From assembly GCF_030407815.1 (NCBI RefSeq), contig NZ_JASDCS010000007.1, positions 124,001 to 188,000 of the forward strand: a DNA stretch of 64,000 bases, in the 5' to 3' direction. Below the pieces are notes generated by a model that was given only the letters and a program-made list of their open reading frames with translations, was not told the DNA's origin and did not search any database. The DNA is from Psychrobacter sp. APC 3281 (GTDB lineage Bacteria > Pseudomonadota > Gammaproteobacteria > Pseudomonadales > Moraxellaceae). This document shows, one piece after another, positions 19,042-28,576 of this stretch; position 1 is the stretch's first letter, and the number at the start of each line of letters is the position of its first letter. A program made the position numbers and the translations under genes.

Positions 19042-19806
19042 CAACGCCTCTCAGGACAGACAATGGACATCATATAAATCTTAGGAAGCCATCTATAAAT
19101 AGGGTAAATAAGGAAGTGAAAATATCTATTTAAACTTGCTAATTAGATAAATATTGTAGGCAAATAGTATGGTGTTAAATGTGCGTAAATACAAACTTTA
19201 AGACGAGGTATAACAGAATTTATTATTGGGAGATTACCATAAAACTATTAAAAACTGACAATAAATCATCAACATAATATCTATGATGTTAATCATTAGG
19301 GTCATTGGATATCTAAAGATAAGCATAGTATGCGAAGAAGTATTTTGACTGATAATGATAAAAATATACCTAAAATAATGGTCTAGTATCCGCCTAGAAA
19401 AATACCAAATGAATATTAAACGAACGGGTAGATACTTGCCATCGAATAGAATTTTCCTAGTCGCTTTAACAAACTTTATAGATATAATGTGGTAGCATAA
19501 TCTCACATAATGATAAACTCTTCTTACGCGTTTGATGCGCGATGCAACCTAATAACGAGTCATAATTTTGTAAAATTGTAGGCGTATAGTGGTAAAAAAC
19601 ATGCCACTCGATCATTATTCAAAAGCGTTTTCATAGAACCTGTGGCTATCTTTAGCGCGCAGATATCTACTATAGAGGGATAAGGTGCCTAAAGCAGGCG
19701 TGTTTGCTTACTGGTTGCGTATTTGAAGCCCAGTGCAACTCTGTCGGTACTTTAACCCGTTACTTATTTTTTAGTTTTGCCATAATTATTTGATAAGGAA
19801 GCCACT
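19042..19806. other. 765-base AT-rich intergenic region
   Basis: No supported gene lies between recN and ppnP. A 90-codon minus-strand frame at 19234-19506 has AT-driven hydrophobic composition, no ribosome site and no family resemblance, and is discounted. The region must hold promoters for both divergent genes. A small hairpin (AAGCA/TGCTT arms) lies near 19692-19710. Confidence 0.5.
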
Positions 19807-20142
19807 ATGACAGCGGCGCAATTTACTAACGTAACAGTTAATGCCCAAGCGACAGTATCTTATGATGGTCGCTGCTCAAGCCATACCATTATGTTTGAGG
19901 ATGGTCGCCATAAAACGCTAGGCGTGATCTTACCTTGCGACAACTTGGTTGAGCATTATCACTTTAGCACCAACACCTCTGAGCGTATCGAAATCACCAG
20001 TGGTGAGTGTGAAGTGAAGATCAATGGTGATGATGAATTCAGCTACTACCGTGCAGGTCAATCATTTGTCGTTGAAGGCAATAGCGGTTTTAACCTACGT
20101 ACTGAAGAAATTGTTCAATATGTCTGTCATCTAGAAGGCTGA
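19807..20142 (+). CDS. ppnP: Pyrimidine/purine nucleoside phosphorylase PpnP
   Basis: This 111-residue cupin-fold enzyme belongs to the former DUF1255 (YaiE) family. Members catalyse phosphorolysis of several nucleosides to a free base and ribose-1-phosphate. Typical segments are 'FTNVTVNAQATVSYDGRCSSHTI', 'TLGVILPC', 'YHFSTNTSERIEITSGECEVKI' and 'FVVEGNSGFNLR'. The E. coli protein is 94 residues, with the extra length here at the N-terminal side. The ribosome site is AAGGAAGCCACT. It is a single gene followed by two hairpins. Confidence 0.88.
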   Translation: MTAAQFTNVTVNAQATVSYDGRCSSHTIMFEDGRHKTLGVILPCDNLVEHYHFSTNTSERIEITSGECEVKINGDDEFSYYRAGQSFVVEGNSGFNLRTEEIVQYVCHLEG

Positions 20143-20205
20143 TATTATTAATAGGGCGCTTGAGCTCTCATTCTAGCGCCTGTTCTATCACACATTAGTG
20201 TTTCG

Positions 20206-20249
20206 AGAAAATAAACAATATCGGATTGGTATTGTTTATTTCTTTTTTA
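20206..20249 (+). terminator. Terminator after ppnP
   Basis: GAAAATAAACAATA pairs with TATTGTTTATTTC around a short loop, followed by T6. A smaller hairpin, GGCGCT/AGCGCC, precedes it at about 20155-20180. Confidence 0.8.
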
Positions 20250-20363
20250 ACGTTTGGTTTACTGTTCTCTCATCATCAATGGGTTATGACACGTAAAATC
20301 TACGTTATCTTCTTTTATCCCGTCGCCTAGTGCGATATCCACTTTATATTTAGTAGGCCTATT

Positions 20364-21134
20364 ATGGCAAAACCCATTTATTTTTACGGCATTCATGCAA
20401 TCGATGCGTTACTTGAACATCGTCCTCTTGATGGTCTTAGCTTATTTGTGCAGCAAGGACGTGAGAGTGACAGTCATGTACAAGCTATCATGGCTGAAGC
20501 GGAAGCAAACGGCATTAGTATTCAACCTACCCAAAAAGACAAGCTAACGCAATTATGTGGCAGTCCGCAGCATCAAGGCGTGGTGCTCAATGCTCGTCCG
20601 TTAGGTTTCACTGATGAAGGTTTGCTTGATACTATTATTGGCCGTGAACAGTGCTTGTTATTGGTACTAGATCAAATCACAGATGCACATAACTTTGGCG
20701 CTTGCCTACGTACCGCCGTGGCTATGGGTGTGGATGCAGTGGTTTGTCCAAAACACCATGCAGCGAGTCTGACGCCAACAGTGGCTAAAGTATCAGTTGG
20801 CGCAGCAGAGATGATGCCGATCGTCAGCGTTACGAACTTGGCACGCACGTTGTCGCAAATCAAAAATGCAGGCGTTTTCGTATTTGGTACGGCACTTAGT
20901 GAAGAGGCTAAGCCAATACATGCCGCTGACCTAACTGGCAAGACCGCTATGATTATGGGTTCAGAAGGAGAGGGTATGCGTCGCCTGACAATGGAAAGCT
21001 GTGATGAGTTGGTTTATATTCCAATGTCAGGAAACGAGCATGGTAATCTACAGAGCCTAAATGTGAGTGTTGCTACTGGCATGGCGTTGTATGAGGTTAA
21101 TCGCCAGCGAACTTTAGCTGCTGGGCAAGCGTAA
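20364..21134 (+). CDS. rlmB: 23S rRNA (guanosine-2'-O-)-methyltransferase RlmB
   Basis: RlmB is a SpoU-family (SPOUT) methyltransferase that modifies the 2'-oxygen of G2251 in the 23S rRNA P loop. This 256-residue protein has the substrate-binding N-terminal domain ('FYGIHAIDALLEHRP') and the trefoil-knot catalytic domain with 'DQITDAHNFGACLRTA', 'MGSEGEGMRRL' and 'LNVSVATGMALYEV'. In the last loop the usual short Gly-Ser linker is lengthened ('GNEHGNLQS'). The 3' end overlaps the convergent coaE by 38 bases. Confidence 0.92.
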   Translation: MAKPIYFYGIHAIDALLEHRPLDGLSLFVQQGRESDSHVQAIMAEAEANGISIQPTQKDKLTQLCGSPQHQGVVLNARPLGFTDEGLLDTIIGREQCLLLVLDQITDAHNFGACLRTAVAMGVDAVVCPKHHAASLTPTVAKVSVGAAEMMPIVSVTNLARTLSQIKNAGVFVFGTALSEEAKPIHAADLTGKTAMIMGSEGEGMRRLTMESCDELVYIPMSGNEHGNLQSLNVSVATGMALYEVNRQRTLAAGQA

Positions 21135-21783
21135 GATACTCTTGATGTAAAGGTTCTAGTTGTAGGTATAGAGAGGCAAGGTCGCTCTCATTGAGTATGA
21201 CATTGTCTGCATGACGATTACGCTCTTCACGACTCAGCTGATTGGTCATAATGGCCTTAATCTTTTGTATGCTTTGATCATCACGCTGACTGGCACGTGC
21301 AAGCTGCGTGTCTTCGGTCGCATCCATGACCAAAATACGTTGACATAAATTGGCTAGTCCTGCTTCTGCCGCCTCTATAAGCAGGGGCGCAGACAAGATT
21401 ACATACGGTGAAGTACTAGCATCTAGCTGTGCTTTTGCTGTCTCACGTATCGCTGGATGAGTGATAGCCTCAAGCTCAATCAGCGCTTCAGGATTTGCAA
21501 ATACGTGTGTGCGTACAGCAGCCCTATCCATGACACCCTCATCCGTCAGTATCCAATCACCAAATTTTTTCTGGATTTTCTGCAGAGTGACGCTGCCTTT
21601 AGCGACAATCTCATGAGCGATCACGTCTGCATCAATAATATCGATACCTTGCTCAGCAAACCAAGCACTAGCGGCAGATTTACCACTACCGATACCACCC
21701 GTCAAACCAACTACGAGCTTATTGCTTTTTGGTTGCGTAGTTTGTGGCTGGTGTGAATAAGAGTGTGATGTATTTTTTGACAT
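21097..21783 (-). CDS. coaE: Dephospho-CoA kinase CoaE
   Basis: CoaE performs the last step of coenzyme A synthesis, phosphorylating the 3'-hydroxyl of dephospho-CoA with ATP. This 228-residue enzyme has the P-loop 'GLTGGIGSGKSAAS' near residue 27, 'DADVIAHEIV', 'ITHPAIRETAK' and 'ILSAPLLIEAAEAGL'. The first 22 residues are a polar extension. Its 3' end overlaps rlmB convergently by 38 bases. In many gammaproteobacteria coaE follows pilD, as here: pilD-coaE are in the same direction, with 141 bases between. Confidence 0.93.
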   Translation of the reverse strand: MSKNTSHSYSHQPQTTQPKSNKLVVGLTGGIGSGKSAASAWFAEQGIDIIDADVIAHEIVAKGSVTLQKIQKKFGDWILTDEGVMDRAAVRTHVFANPEALIELEAITHPAIRETAKAQLDASTSPYVILSAPLLIEAAEAGLANLCQRILVMDATEDTQLARASQRDDQSIQKIKAIMTNQLSREERNRHADNVILNESDLASLYLQLEPLHQEYLTLAQQLKFAGD

Positions 21784-21924
21784 AATAATGGCTTATCTAA
21801 CAGATAGAACAATGAATGCAGCTTTAAACTCACAACCGGCCTTTTAAGGCTTTATTTATGAGTCACTGCCGGAAATTTCCTACAATAATACTTACTACAA
21901 TAATCTAGGGTACGCTATCAGTTA

Positions 21925-22824
21925 TTAGACATACATACCAAGATACCAACTGACGATATCTGAGCCGTATAATAGGGCAACAATACCTGCAATAGCGATA
22001 TAAGGTCCGAAGGCAAAAGGTCGGCTTTCACCTTGTTTTTTCATCAAGATCAATCCAACGATAGATCCAAGTAAAGATGATAGTAGAATAATCAAAGGTA
22101 ACATCATAGGTCCAAGCCAAGCACCTAATACTGCTAGTAGTTTAAAATCCCCTTGACCCATTCCATGTTTCTTAGTAATTAAGTAAAACACTTTGACTAC
22201 TATCCATAGTGATAAAAACCCAAATAGTAATCCCCATATCGACTGTGTCGGTGAGACGAACCAGCTCTGTGAGTTTACCGCTAACCCTAAGCCTGCTAAA
22301 GGAAAAGTTAGACGATCAGGTAGTAGCTGTGTGTCAAAGTCGATACCTGTTAGAGCAACCAGTGTCCATACTAAAACCAATGCGGACAAGCCTGTAGTAT
22401 TTATCCCAAACTTATATATTACTAACACGGACAGGAGGGCAGTTACTAGCTCAACGAGAGGATAACGCAGTCCAATAGCCGCTTTGCAGCTTGAACAGCG
22501 TCCGCGTAGTAATAGCCAGCTTATTAAAGGGATGTTTTCATACCACTTAATTTTATGTGCGCAATGAGGGCAGCGTGAGGCAGGGCGACTTAAAGTAATC
22601 GGTTGGTCAGTAGCGACAATATTTGCTATGGGTAGCGTATGCTCGCGTGGCATATCTGCCTGTTCAGACATAAACTGGCTACACTCTTGTCTCCAACCAT
22701 ACACCATCATCAATGGTATGCGATGAATCACGACATTTAGAAAACTGCCAACACAAAGACCTAATAGGCCAAACACGAATAAAGCTAGGATAAGGTTCTC
22801 TTGTAGTAACTGTATAAATTGCAT
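21925..22824 (-). CDS. pilD: Type IV prepilin peptidase PilD
   Basis: PilD is an inner-membrane aspartyl protease that cleaves prepilin leaders and N-methylates the new N-terminus. The protein has 299 residues with the four-cysteine zinc motif (Cys-Pro-His-Cys and Cys-Ser-Ser-Cys), 'GLCVGSFLNVVIHRIP' at the N-terminus, and catalytic aspartates in 'GIDFDTQLLPD' and 'GMGQGDFKLLAVLGAW'. About eight membrane segments. I start at ATG 22824; the frame also allows TTG three bases upstream. It lies only 7 bases after pilC, so it is in the pilBCD unit. Confidence 0.94.
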   Translation of the reverse strand: MQFIQLLQENLILALFVFGLLGLCVGSFLNVVIHRIPLMMVYGWRQECSQFMSEQADMPREHTLPIANIVATDQPITLSRPASRCPHCAHKIKWYENIPLISWLLLRGRCSSCKAAIGLRYPLVELVTALLSVLVIYKFGINTTGLSALVLVWTLVALTGIDFDTQLLPDRLTFPLAGLGLAVNSQSWFVSPTQSIWGLLFGFLSLWIVVKVFYLITKKHGMGQGDFKLLAVLGAWLGPMMLPLIILLSSLLGSIVGLILMKKQGESRPFAFGPYIAIAGIVALLYGSDIVSWYLGMYV

Positions 22825-22831
22825 CAAATAA

Positions 22832-24055
22832 TTATCCTACTACTGAGCCCATTTGGAAGATTGGCAAGTACATGGCGATGACTAGGCCACCAACTAATAC
22901 ACCTAAAACTGCCATAATCATTGGCTCCATCAAGCTGGTTAAACCATCAACTGCATTGTCGACTTCGTTTTCGTAGTAGACAGCGACTTTATCTAGCATC
23001 TCTTCTAAGCTACCAGACTCTTCGCCAATACCAACCATTTGAATAACTAAGCTCGGGAATAAATTGGTGGAGCGTATGGAAAACTGTAATTGCTGGCCAG
23101 TAGATACGTCATTTTTGATCTGTTGAGTTGCATTGTAAAATACAACATTATTAGTCGCACCGGCAGTAGAGTCTAGGGCATCGATAAGTGGAACACCAGC
23201 CGCAAAAGTTGTAGATAGTGTACGAGAGAAACGTGCAATAATCGCTTGATAGGCGATGTTGCCAAATATGGGAGCTTTTAAGACAGCACGGTCTAAAAAG
23301 TCACGAAATTTTTTAGATCGTTTTTTAGCTTCTGAAAAACCGATAATTGCACCACCGATAGCAATAATTAAGATGAACCACCATGCTTGCATCCATTCAG
23401 ACATGCTAACTACCATCTGTGTAAAGGCAGGCAGCTCTGCGCCAAATGATTCAAATAGATCAGAGAATACAGGTACTACTTTTATCAATAGAATCATGGT
23501 GACAATGATAGCAACCACGATAACGGCAATAGGGTACTTCATTGCTTTTTTGATTTTTGCTTTTAGTAGCTCACTCTTTTCTTTGTAAGTAGCGACTCGT
23601 TCAAGCATCGTCTCAAGTGCACCCGATTGTTCGCCCGATTCGACGAGTGAGCAGAATAAATCATCAAAATAGCGAGGATGTTTGCGCAAAGAAGAGGCAA
23701 AGGTGCCACCTGCTTCAATATCTGCTTTAATTTGTAGCACTAAGTCTTTCATACTTGGATTATCGAGGGAGTCGGCGACAATCTCAAAAGACTGGGTTAA
23801 CGGTACGCCTGCCTTCATCATTGTTGCCAACTGTCGAGCAAAAATGGCAATATCAATGGCTTTAATGGCTTTTTTGAAAGTATAAAGTGGTTTTGGCTTT
23901 TTCTTAATTCCTTTAACCGTGATACCTTGTTTACGTAGAGTTGCCTTCGCTAGCTCTAAACTACGACTGGTAGTTTCGCCCTTAACTTTCTGTCCGCGTC
24001 GATTCACACCGTCGTAAACAAAATCTAACAACATATCAGTCTTAGCTTTTGCCAT
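22832..24055 (-). CDS. pilC: Type IV pilus inner-membrane platform protein PilC
   Basis: PilC is the integral membrane platform on which the PilB and PilT motors act. This 407-residue protein shows the two GspF repeats with 'FARQLATMMKAGVPLTQSFEI' and 'FSRTLSTTFAAGVPLIDALD', and three membrane segments. The tail 'EPMIMAVLGVLVGGLVIAMYLPIFQM' is typical. The frame extends eight codons upstream, but ATG 24055 follows GAGGGTAGTAAC and gives the expected N-terminus. It stands 220 bases after pilB; no terminator separates them. Confidence 0.94.
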   Translation of the reverse strand: MAKAKTDMLLDFVYDGVNRRGQKVKGETTSRSLELAKATLRKQGITVKGIKKKPKPLYTFKKAIKAIDIAIFARQLATMMKAGVPLTQSFEIVADSLDNPSMKDLVLQIKADIEAGGTFASSLRKHPRYFDDLFCSLVESGEQSGALETMLERVATYKEKSELLKAKIKKAMKYPIAVIVVAIIVTMILLIKVVPVFSDLFESFGAELPAFTQMVVSMSEWMQAWWFILIIAIGGAIIGFSEAKKRSKKFRDFLDRAVLKAPIFGNIAYQAIIARFSRTLSTTFAAGVPLIDALDSTAGATNNVVFYNATQQIKNDVSTGQQLQFSIRSTNLFPSLVIQMVGIGEESGSLEEMLDKVAVYYENEVDNAVDGLTSLMEPMIMAVLGVLVGGLVIAMYLPIFQMGSVVG

Positions 24056-24275
24056 GTTACTACCCTCAAAATTGTCCAATATAAATTGTAAATTTACAAT
24101 AGAATACCAGACTTAAATACCAGTCAGGCATACTTTATTTTAGCGCAAAAAACCAGTGTCTATCTGTTTTATTTTTAAAAGTATCTGATAGTGAAAGTTA
24201 CAGATTTATAAGTTATTTAATGATTAGCAGTTAGAATAAAAAAACGCATCGTACATCTTCTATAAATTTTACTTA

Positions 24276-25991
24276 TCATTCAGAAGTTACTCGCATCATC
24301 TCTTGAATACTGGTGACACCTTGCAACACCTTTAAAATTCCAGAACGACGTAGGTCGCGGAAACCGTTTTTAATAGCAGCATCTTTGATGTCTATTGCGT
24401 TACCATCTTCCATAATAATGCGTGAAATATCAGGGCTGACTTTCATTACCTCATAGATGCCCACACGACCTTTATAACCTTCACGGCATTCATTACAGCC
24501 GACTGGTTCATAAATAACATTATCAGTGTTATCCAGATCAGTATCAGTAAAACCAATCTCTAATAAGCTCTGACGCGGGATGTTAATAGGTTTTTTGCAG
24601 TTCTTGCATAGTCGTCTTGCCAAACGTTGGGCAATGACTAAGTTGACTGACGTGGCAATATTGAAAGAGGCCACACCCATGTTACGTAGACGCGTTAATG
24701 TTTCAGGTGCCGAGTTAGTATGCAAAGTAGAAAGAACCATATGACCTGTCTGCGCCGCTTTAATCGCGATCTCAGCAGTCTCAAGATCACGAATCTCACC
24801 AACCATGACAATATCAGGATCTTGACGTAAAAAAGACTTGAGCGCATTGGCAAACGTTAGACCAACTTTGGCATTAACGTTGACCTGGTTAATTCCTTCA
24901 AGGTTAATTTCAACTGGATCTTCAGCCGTTGAAATATTGGTTGCGCCAGTATTCAAGATGTTGATACCAGTGTAAAGGGAGACCGTCTTACCAGAACCAG
25001 TAGGACCAGTGATAAGCAACATGCCTTGTGGTTTGTGTAATGCCTCTAAAAACATTTCCTGCTGATCTGGTTCATACCCCAATGCATCAATACCTAACAT
25101 GGCTGAGGATGGATCAAGGATACGCAAAACAAGTTTTTCACCGAATAACGTCGGTAATGAGTTTACCCGGAAATCAATCGCTTTATTTTTAGAAATTTTT
25201 AGTTTAATACGCCCATCTTGCGGTACCCGGCGTTCTGAGATATCCATTTGCGACATGACTTTTAGACGTGCTGCAATTTTATTCGCAAGTTGAACAGGTG
25301 GGCTGGCCATTTTTTGCATGACGCCATCGACACGAAATCGTACTCTGAAAGATTTTTCGTATGGCTCGAAGTGTAAATCAGAAGCGCCCATACGAATCGC
25401 ATCGACTAGCATTTTATTGACGAACTTTACAACAGGTGCTTCATCAACGCCGTCGTTCAGCTGAGTCTCGCCATCTTCCTTATCTTCGTCACCGTCTTCA
25501 AAGCCAACATTTAAATCACTATCAGAGAAGCTATCAAAGCTTTGCATCGTATCTGCATATACACTTTCAATACGCTTTTTAAGCTTATTTTCTTCGACAA
25601 CAATGGTTTCTATCGACAGTCGAGAATTAAAGGCAATCGCATCAATGGCATCAACGCGAGTGGGATCACTTAGTGCGACAAATAGACGTTGTCCTCGTTT
25701 AAAGAGTGGTAAAGCATTAAACTTGCGAACGATTTTTTCATCAACCAAGTCTTTTGGAATAACATCAATGTTTAATGCATCGAGATCGAATAGAGGGTCG
25801 CCGAAAGCTTGGGATAGCATTTGGGCAAGCTGATAAGCATCGGCCAGTTTATTGTCTACCAGATAAGGTACCAGTCCTATTTGCTGCTGCTGCGACTCAA
25901 TCTGTGCCGTCTTCATGTTCGCTTCGCTAACGACACCGTCGCTAATCAGTTGCTGCGCTAGACCACCGTACTTACTAGTTGCGATAGACAT
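24276..25991 (-). CDS. pilB: Type IV pilus assembly ATPase PilB
   Basis: PilB is the hexameric ATPase that powers pilin polymerisation. This 571-residue protein has an N-terminal GspE/MshEN domain, Walker A 'GPTGSGKTVSLYT', the Asp box, Walker B 'DIVMVGEIRD', the His box 'GHMVLSTLHTN', and a zinc tetra-cysteine motif ('CKNCKK' and 'CNECREG'). An acidic segment rich in Asp and Glu precedes the ATPase domain (about residues 150-175). The open frame runs 45 codons further upstream, but ATG 25991 has a strong AGGAGAGG ribosome site. No pilA gene is next to it. Confidence 0.95.
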   Translation of the reverse strand: MSIATSKYGGLAQQLISDGVVSEANMKTAQIESQQQQIGLVPYLVDNKLADAYQLAQMLSQAFGDPLFDLDALNIDVIPKDLVDEKIVRKFNALPLFKRGQRLFVALSDPTRVDAIDAIAFNSRLSIETIVVEENKLKKRIESVYADTMQSFDSFSDSDLNVGFEDGDEDKEDGETQLNDGVDEAPVVKFVNKMLVDAIRMGASDLHFEPYEKSFRVRFRVDGVMQKMASPPVQLANKIAARLKVMSQMDISERRVPQDGRIKLKISKNKAIDFRVNSLPTLFGEKLVLRILDPSSAMLGIDALGYEPDQQEMFLEALHKPQGMLLITGPTGSGKTVSLYTGINILNTGATNISTAEDPVEINLEGINQVNVNAKVGLTFANALKSFLRQDPDIVMVGEIRDLETAEIAIKAAQTGHMVLSTLHTNSAPETLTRLRNMGVASFNIATSVNLVIAQRLARRLCKNCKKPINIPRQSLLEIGFTDTDLDNTDNVIYEPVGCNECREGYKGRVGIYEVMKVSPDISRIIMEDGNAIDIKDAAIKNGFRDLRRSGILKVLQGVTSIQEMMRVTSE

Positions 25992-26365
25992 TGTAACCTC
26001 TCCTTTGATGCAAAATATTCTGTAGAAATGCTTGGTATTACACGCTATATATTCGTCGTTGCTAGTTGATAACTGTCTTGCTTTGTTTATCCTATCTACC
26101 TGTATATCTATATATAGAACTAGCAATAATATTTGATTTTATAAACTCTGTAGTATAGAACTTTACTTTAGTTTGAAAAATTTATATATACCATTAGACG
26201 ACTAGCTCGTAAAAATAACGGTCTATTGAAGTATTGTCTGCAGATAAGTTTGCAGAAGTGATTCTGCTCATGGTGGCACGCTACTATAGCACTTACGAAT
26301 TATTTGTTATACTGGCGCGCATATGAGCCGAATTGGCATGAATACATGAGACAAGGTAAATAAGT
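25992..26365. other. Divergent intergenic region pilB/tpiA
   Basis: A 374-base AT-rich spacer containing promoters for pilBCD (minus) and tpiA (plus). I see no RNA gene. Confidence 0.5.
26305..26313 (+). promoter_or_regulatory. Putative extended -10 promoter of tpiA
   Basis: TATACT at 26308-26313 is preceded by TGT, the extended -10 pattern. The -35 position (TATAGC) is weak. It lies about 52 bases before the tpiA start. Confidence 0.4.
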
Positions 26366-27178
26366 ATGCAAGCTTGGGTAATTGGCAATTGGAAACAGAA
26401 TCCTGCGACTAACAGTGCTGTCAATGCACTGTTGGACGACTTATTGACTAAAGTTAATACTGAAGAACAAGCCAACTCGCAGGCATTAAAAGACCGCTGT
26501 AAATTAATGGTAGCACCAAGTTGTGTTCATTTAAGTACAGTGAGTACACGTCTAGCAGATAGCTCAATACTCTGTGCAGCACAGAACGTCAGTACCTATA
26601 GTGCAAGTACAGGAGCCTATACGGGTGACTGCTCAGCACAGCAGGTAGCAGATGCAGGTGCTACTTGGACGCTACTTGGCCACTCTGAGCGTCGTCAATA
26701 TCACAAAGAGTCTCATGATTGCCTGATAAGCAAATTGTTTCATGCGTTTTCTCAGAACTTAGGTGTGGTATTTTGTATCGGCGAAACACAAGAACAGTAT
26801 GACAATGATCAAACACTCGACGTTATCAATGAGCAACTCTCAGTTATTAAGGATTTACTGACTCAACAGCCAGATTTAGCCTCATCGTTATCTGAAAAGC
26901 TGCTCGTCGCTTACGAACCTGTATGGGCAATTGGTACAGGTAAAGTGCCTACTGTGGCAGAAGTGAGTAAAACTCATGAGTATATCAAGCAGACGATTGC
27001 AAGCTTTGCTGATATAACAGATACGATTACCGTATTGTATGGCGGTAGTGTTAATGCTGATAATGCCAATAGCTTTGCTTCTGACGCTATGATTGATGGC
27101 GCGTTAGTGGGCGGCGCTTCGTTAAAAGCAGAGAGCTTTCTAGCGATTGCCGACGCATTTAACCAAGCCAATGCTTAA
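26366..27178 (+). CDS. tpiA: Triosephosphate isomerase
   Basis: TpiA interconverts dihydroxyacetone phosphate and glyceraldehyde 3-phosphate in glycolysis and gluconeogenesis. The 270-residue TIM barrel has the catalytic Lys in 'IGNWKQNP', His in 'LGHSERRQ', Glu in '[15 protein letters not shown]', the phosphate-binding '[10 protein letters not shown]' and '[13 protein letters not shown]'. All catalytic residues are present. A few inserted residues (about 30-45) make it slightly longer than the 250-residue average. It precedes secG, the order found in Acinetobacter and Pseudomonas. Confidence 0.95.
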   Translation: MQAWVIGNWKQNPATNSAVNALLDDLLTKVNTEEQANSQALKDRCKLMVAPSCVHLSTVSTRLADSSILCAAQNVSTYSASTGAYTGDCSAQQVADAGATWTLLGHSERRQYHKESHDCLISKLFHAFSQNLGVVFCIGETQEQYDNDQTLDVINEQLSVIKDLLTQQPDLASSLSEKLLVAYEPVWAIGTGKVPTVAEVSKTHEYIKQTIASFADITDTITVLYGGSVNADNANSFASDAMIDGALVGGASLKAESFLAIADAFNQANA

Positions 27179-27252
27179 ATGAATAAATAACGCTCAGATA
27201 TCAAGATCATAGCTTATAGAGAGTATGGTTTTATCGGTTGGTAAAAGTAGGT

Positions 27253-27281
27253 TTAACACTGCCCTTGCAATCGTGTACAAT
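27253..27281 (+). promoter_or_regulatory. Putative sigma-70 promoter of secG
   Basis: TTAACA at 27253-27258 and TACAAT at 27276-27281 are separated by 17 bases, each one or two bases off consensus. It sits about 110 bases before secG. Confidence 0.6.
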
Positions 27282-27392
27282 GCGCCTTATTTATATAGTC
27301 GATTTGGCATTTGATCATGCCGATTGTCATTCTATTAACCTTACGTTTTATTTTCCGTTATCAGTCGTCATTACGCGGCAAAAGAGGCCACC

Positions 27393-27701
27393 ATGTTTAC
27401 GTTTATATTAGCCCTGCATATTATTGTGGCCATTGCCATGATCGGCTTGATTCTGATACAGCATGGTAAAGGGGCAGACGCTGGAGCTTCTTTTGGTGCC
27501 GGTTCATCAGGTACCGTGTTTGGCGCAGCAGGTACTGCTAATTTCTTGACGCGTGCTACGGCAGTACTAACGGTCATATTTTTTATTACGAGTATGACGC
27601 TTGCTGTTCATGCGCGTAAGCAAGCAGAAGATCAGTTTCGTCTAGATGCGCCAGTTTCAGCACCGCAAACGCCGCGTCCAATGACTCAACATTCCGAGTA
27701 A
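27393..27701 (+). CDS. secG: Protein-export membrane protein SecG
   Basis: SecG is the small accessory subunit of the SecYEG translocon. This 102-residue protein has two membrane segments (about 3-23 and 52-70) separated by the Gly/Ala-rich loop 'LIQHGKGADAGASFGAGSSGTVFGAAG', a hallmark of SecG. A polar C-terminal tail follows. The ribosome site is GAGGCCACC. The tRNA-Leu(GAG) gene starts 141 bases downstream, the same neighbour as in E. coli. Confidence 0.93.
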   Translation: MFTFILALHIIVAIAMIGLILIQHGKGADAGASFGAGSSGTVFGAAGTANFLTRATAVLTVIFFITSMTLAVHARKQAEDQFRLDAPVSAPQTPRPMTQHSE

Positions 27702-27842
27702 GCTTCTTTTAAGTAGGCAGCGCTTGCTATTTTGGTAGGTTAGATTTACAATGCTTTCCTGTTTTCGCAACTCCTGTTCTATAGATGCCTACCTTAAGCA
27801 TCATTGATTATAGACTGGACGATAGAGACAGAGCAGTACAAT

Positions 27843-27926
27843 GCGATTGTGGTGGAATGGTAGACACGCCATCTTGAGGGGGTGGTGGCGAAAGCTGTGG
27901 GGGTTCAAGTCCCCCCAATCGCACCA
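27843..27926 (+). tRNA. tRNA-Leu (anticodon GAG)
   Basis: A full cloverleaf is readable in 84 nucleotides including the encoded CCA. The acceptor GCGATTG pairs with CAATCGC, the D stem is GTG/CAC, the anticodon arm is CCATC-TTGAGGG-GGTGG with anticodon GAG, a long variable arm (GGC-GAAA-GCT) marks class II, and the T arm is GGGGG-TTCAAGT-CCCCC. It decodes CUC and CUU leucine codons. Position matches the secG-leuU order of E. coli. Confidence 0.97.
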
Positions 27927-28004
27927 AGTTTTACAGACGTAGCATAACTTCAGGTTGGATTTTTAGCAGATAATACTTATTTTATAATTAATTTAAAAAA
28001 AGTA

Positions 28005-28033
28005 TTGACACTTCTACGAAACCTCCCTATAAT
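28005..28033 (+). promoter_or_regulatory. Consensus sigma-70 promoter for initiator tRNA
   Basis: TTGACA (28005-28010) and TATAAT (28028-28033) are both exact consensus hexamers with the ideal 17-base spacer, and an A/T-rich UP-like stretch lies directly upstream (about 27978-28001). Transcription would start about 10 bases before the tRNA. A GC-containing discriminator (ATGCG) follows, as in stringently regulated stable-RNA promoters. Confidence 0.95.
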
Positions 28034-28049
28034 ATGCGTTCTAGATTGA

Positions 28050-28126
<77 letters not shown>

Positions 28127-28576
28127 CTTTTTATACTGATGTTTTGTACACTAAATTTGTCAGTACCGATTAGCCCACCATTATGTTTGTGGGTTTTTTT
28201 GTATCTGAAGGTCAGTGTTATCGCGGTATCTATCCTACTTATGCTAAGCTCTAAGTCTATAGAGTACGATATTACTCGTCACTGGTCATCATCGGCCGCT
28301 ACCGGCACGATGCTTCTTAAGCAACACTATCTTTTATTCCTCATACTTTTATCGATAGTAGTGCTTTATAAATAATAAAAGCATTGTCTGGCCGAGCTTG
28401 ATGTTTTTTACGCTCGTCCCTATATAAATGCACAATATGTATCATATATTTGTGATTTAAAATTATATACTGACCGTGATTCTTATCATTATAAGATTGC
28501 TATATAGATAAGAGTCAATCTTTAATACGGTTTACTAAGTACGATAGATAAGTGAATAGGAAAATACAAAGAGATT
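28127..28576. other. Region between tRNA-fMet and rimP
   Basis: A 450-base spacer with no supported gene. A 91-codon plus-strand frame starting inside the tRNA is spurious. It contains the tRNA terminator and, nearer rimP, an imperfect 10-bp inverted repeat (28478-28487 with 28507-28516, one G-T pair), which may be a leader hairpin. Confidence 0.45.
28172..28200 (+). terminator. Terminator after initiator tRNA
   Basis: AGCCCAC pairs with GTGGGTT around a 10-base loop, followed by a T7 run, 46 bases after the tRNA end. Confidence 0.8.

Noticed and set aside
19234..19506. 90-codon minus-strand ORF between recN and ppnP
   Set aside because: AT-driven Ile/Tyr/Phe composition in a very AT-rich spacer, no ribosome site, no motif.
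22824..24276. A full type IV pilus cluster with pilin
   Set aside because: Only pilB, pilC and pilD are present; no pilA or minor pilin gene lies in this window.
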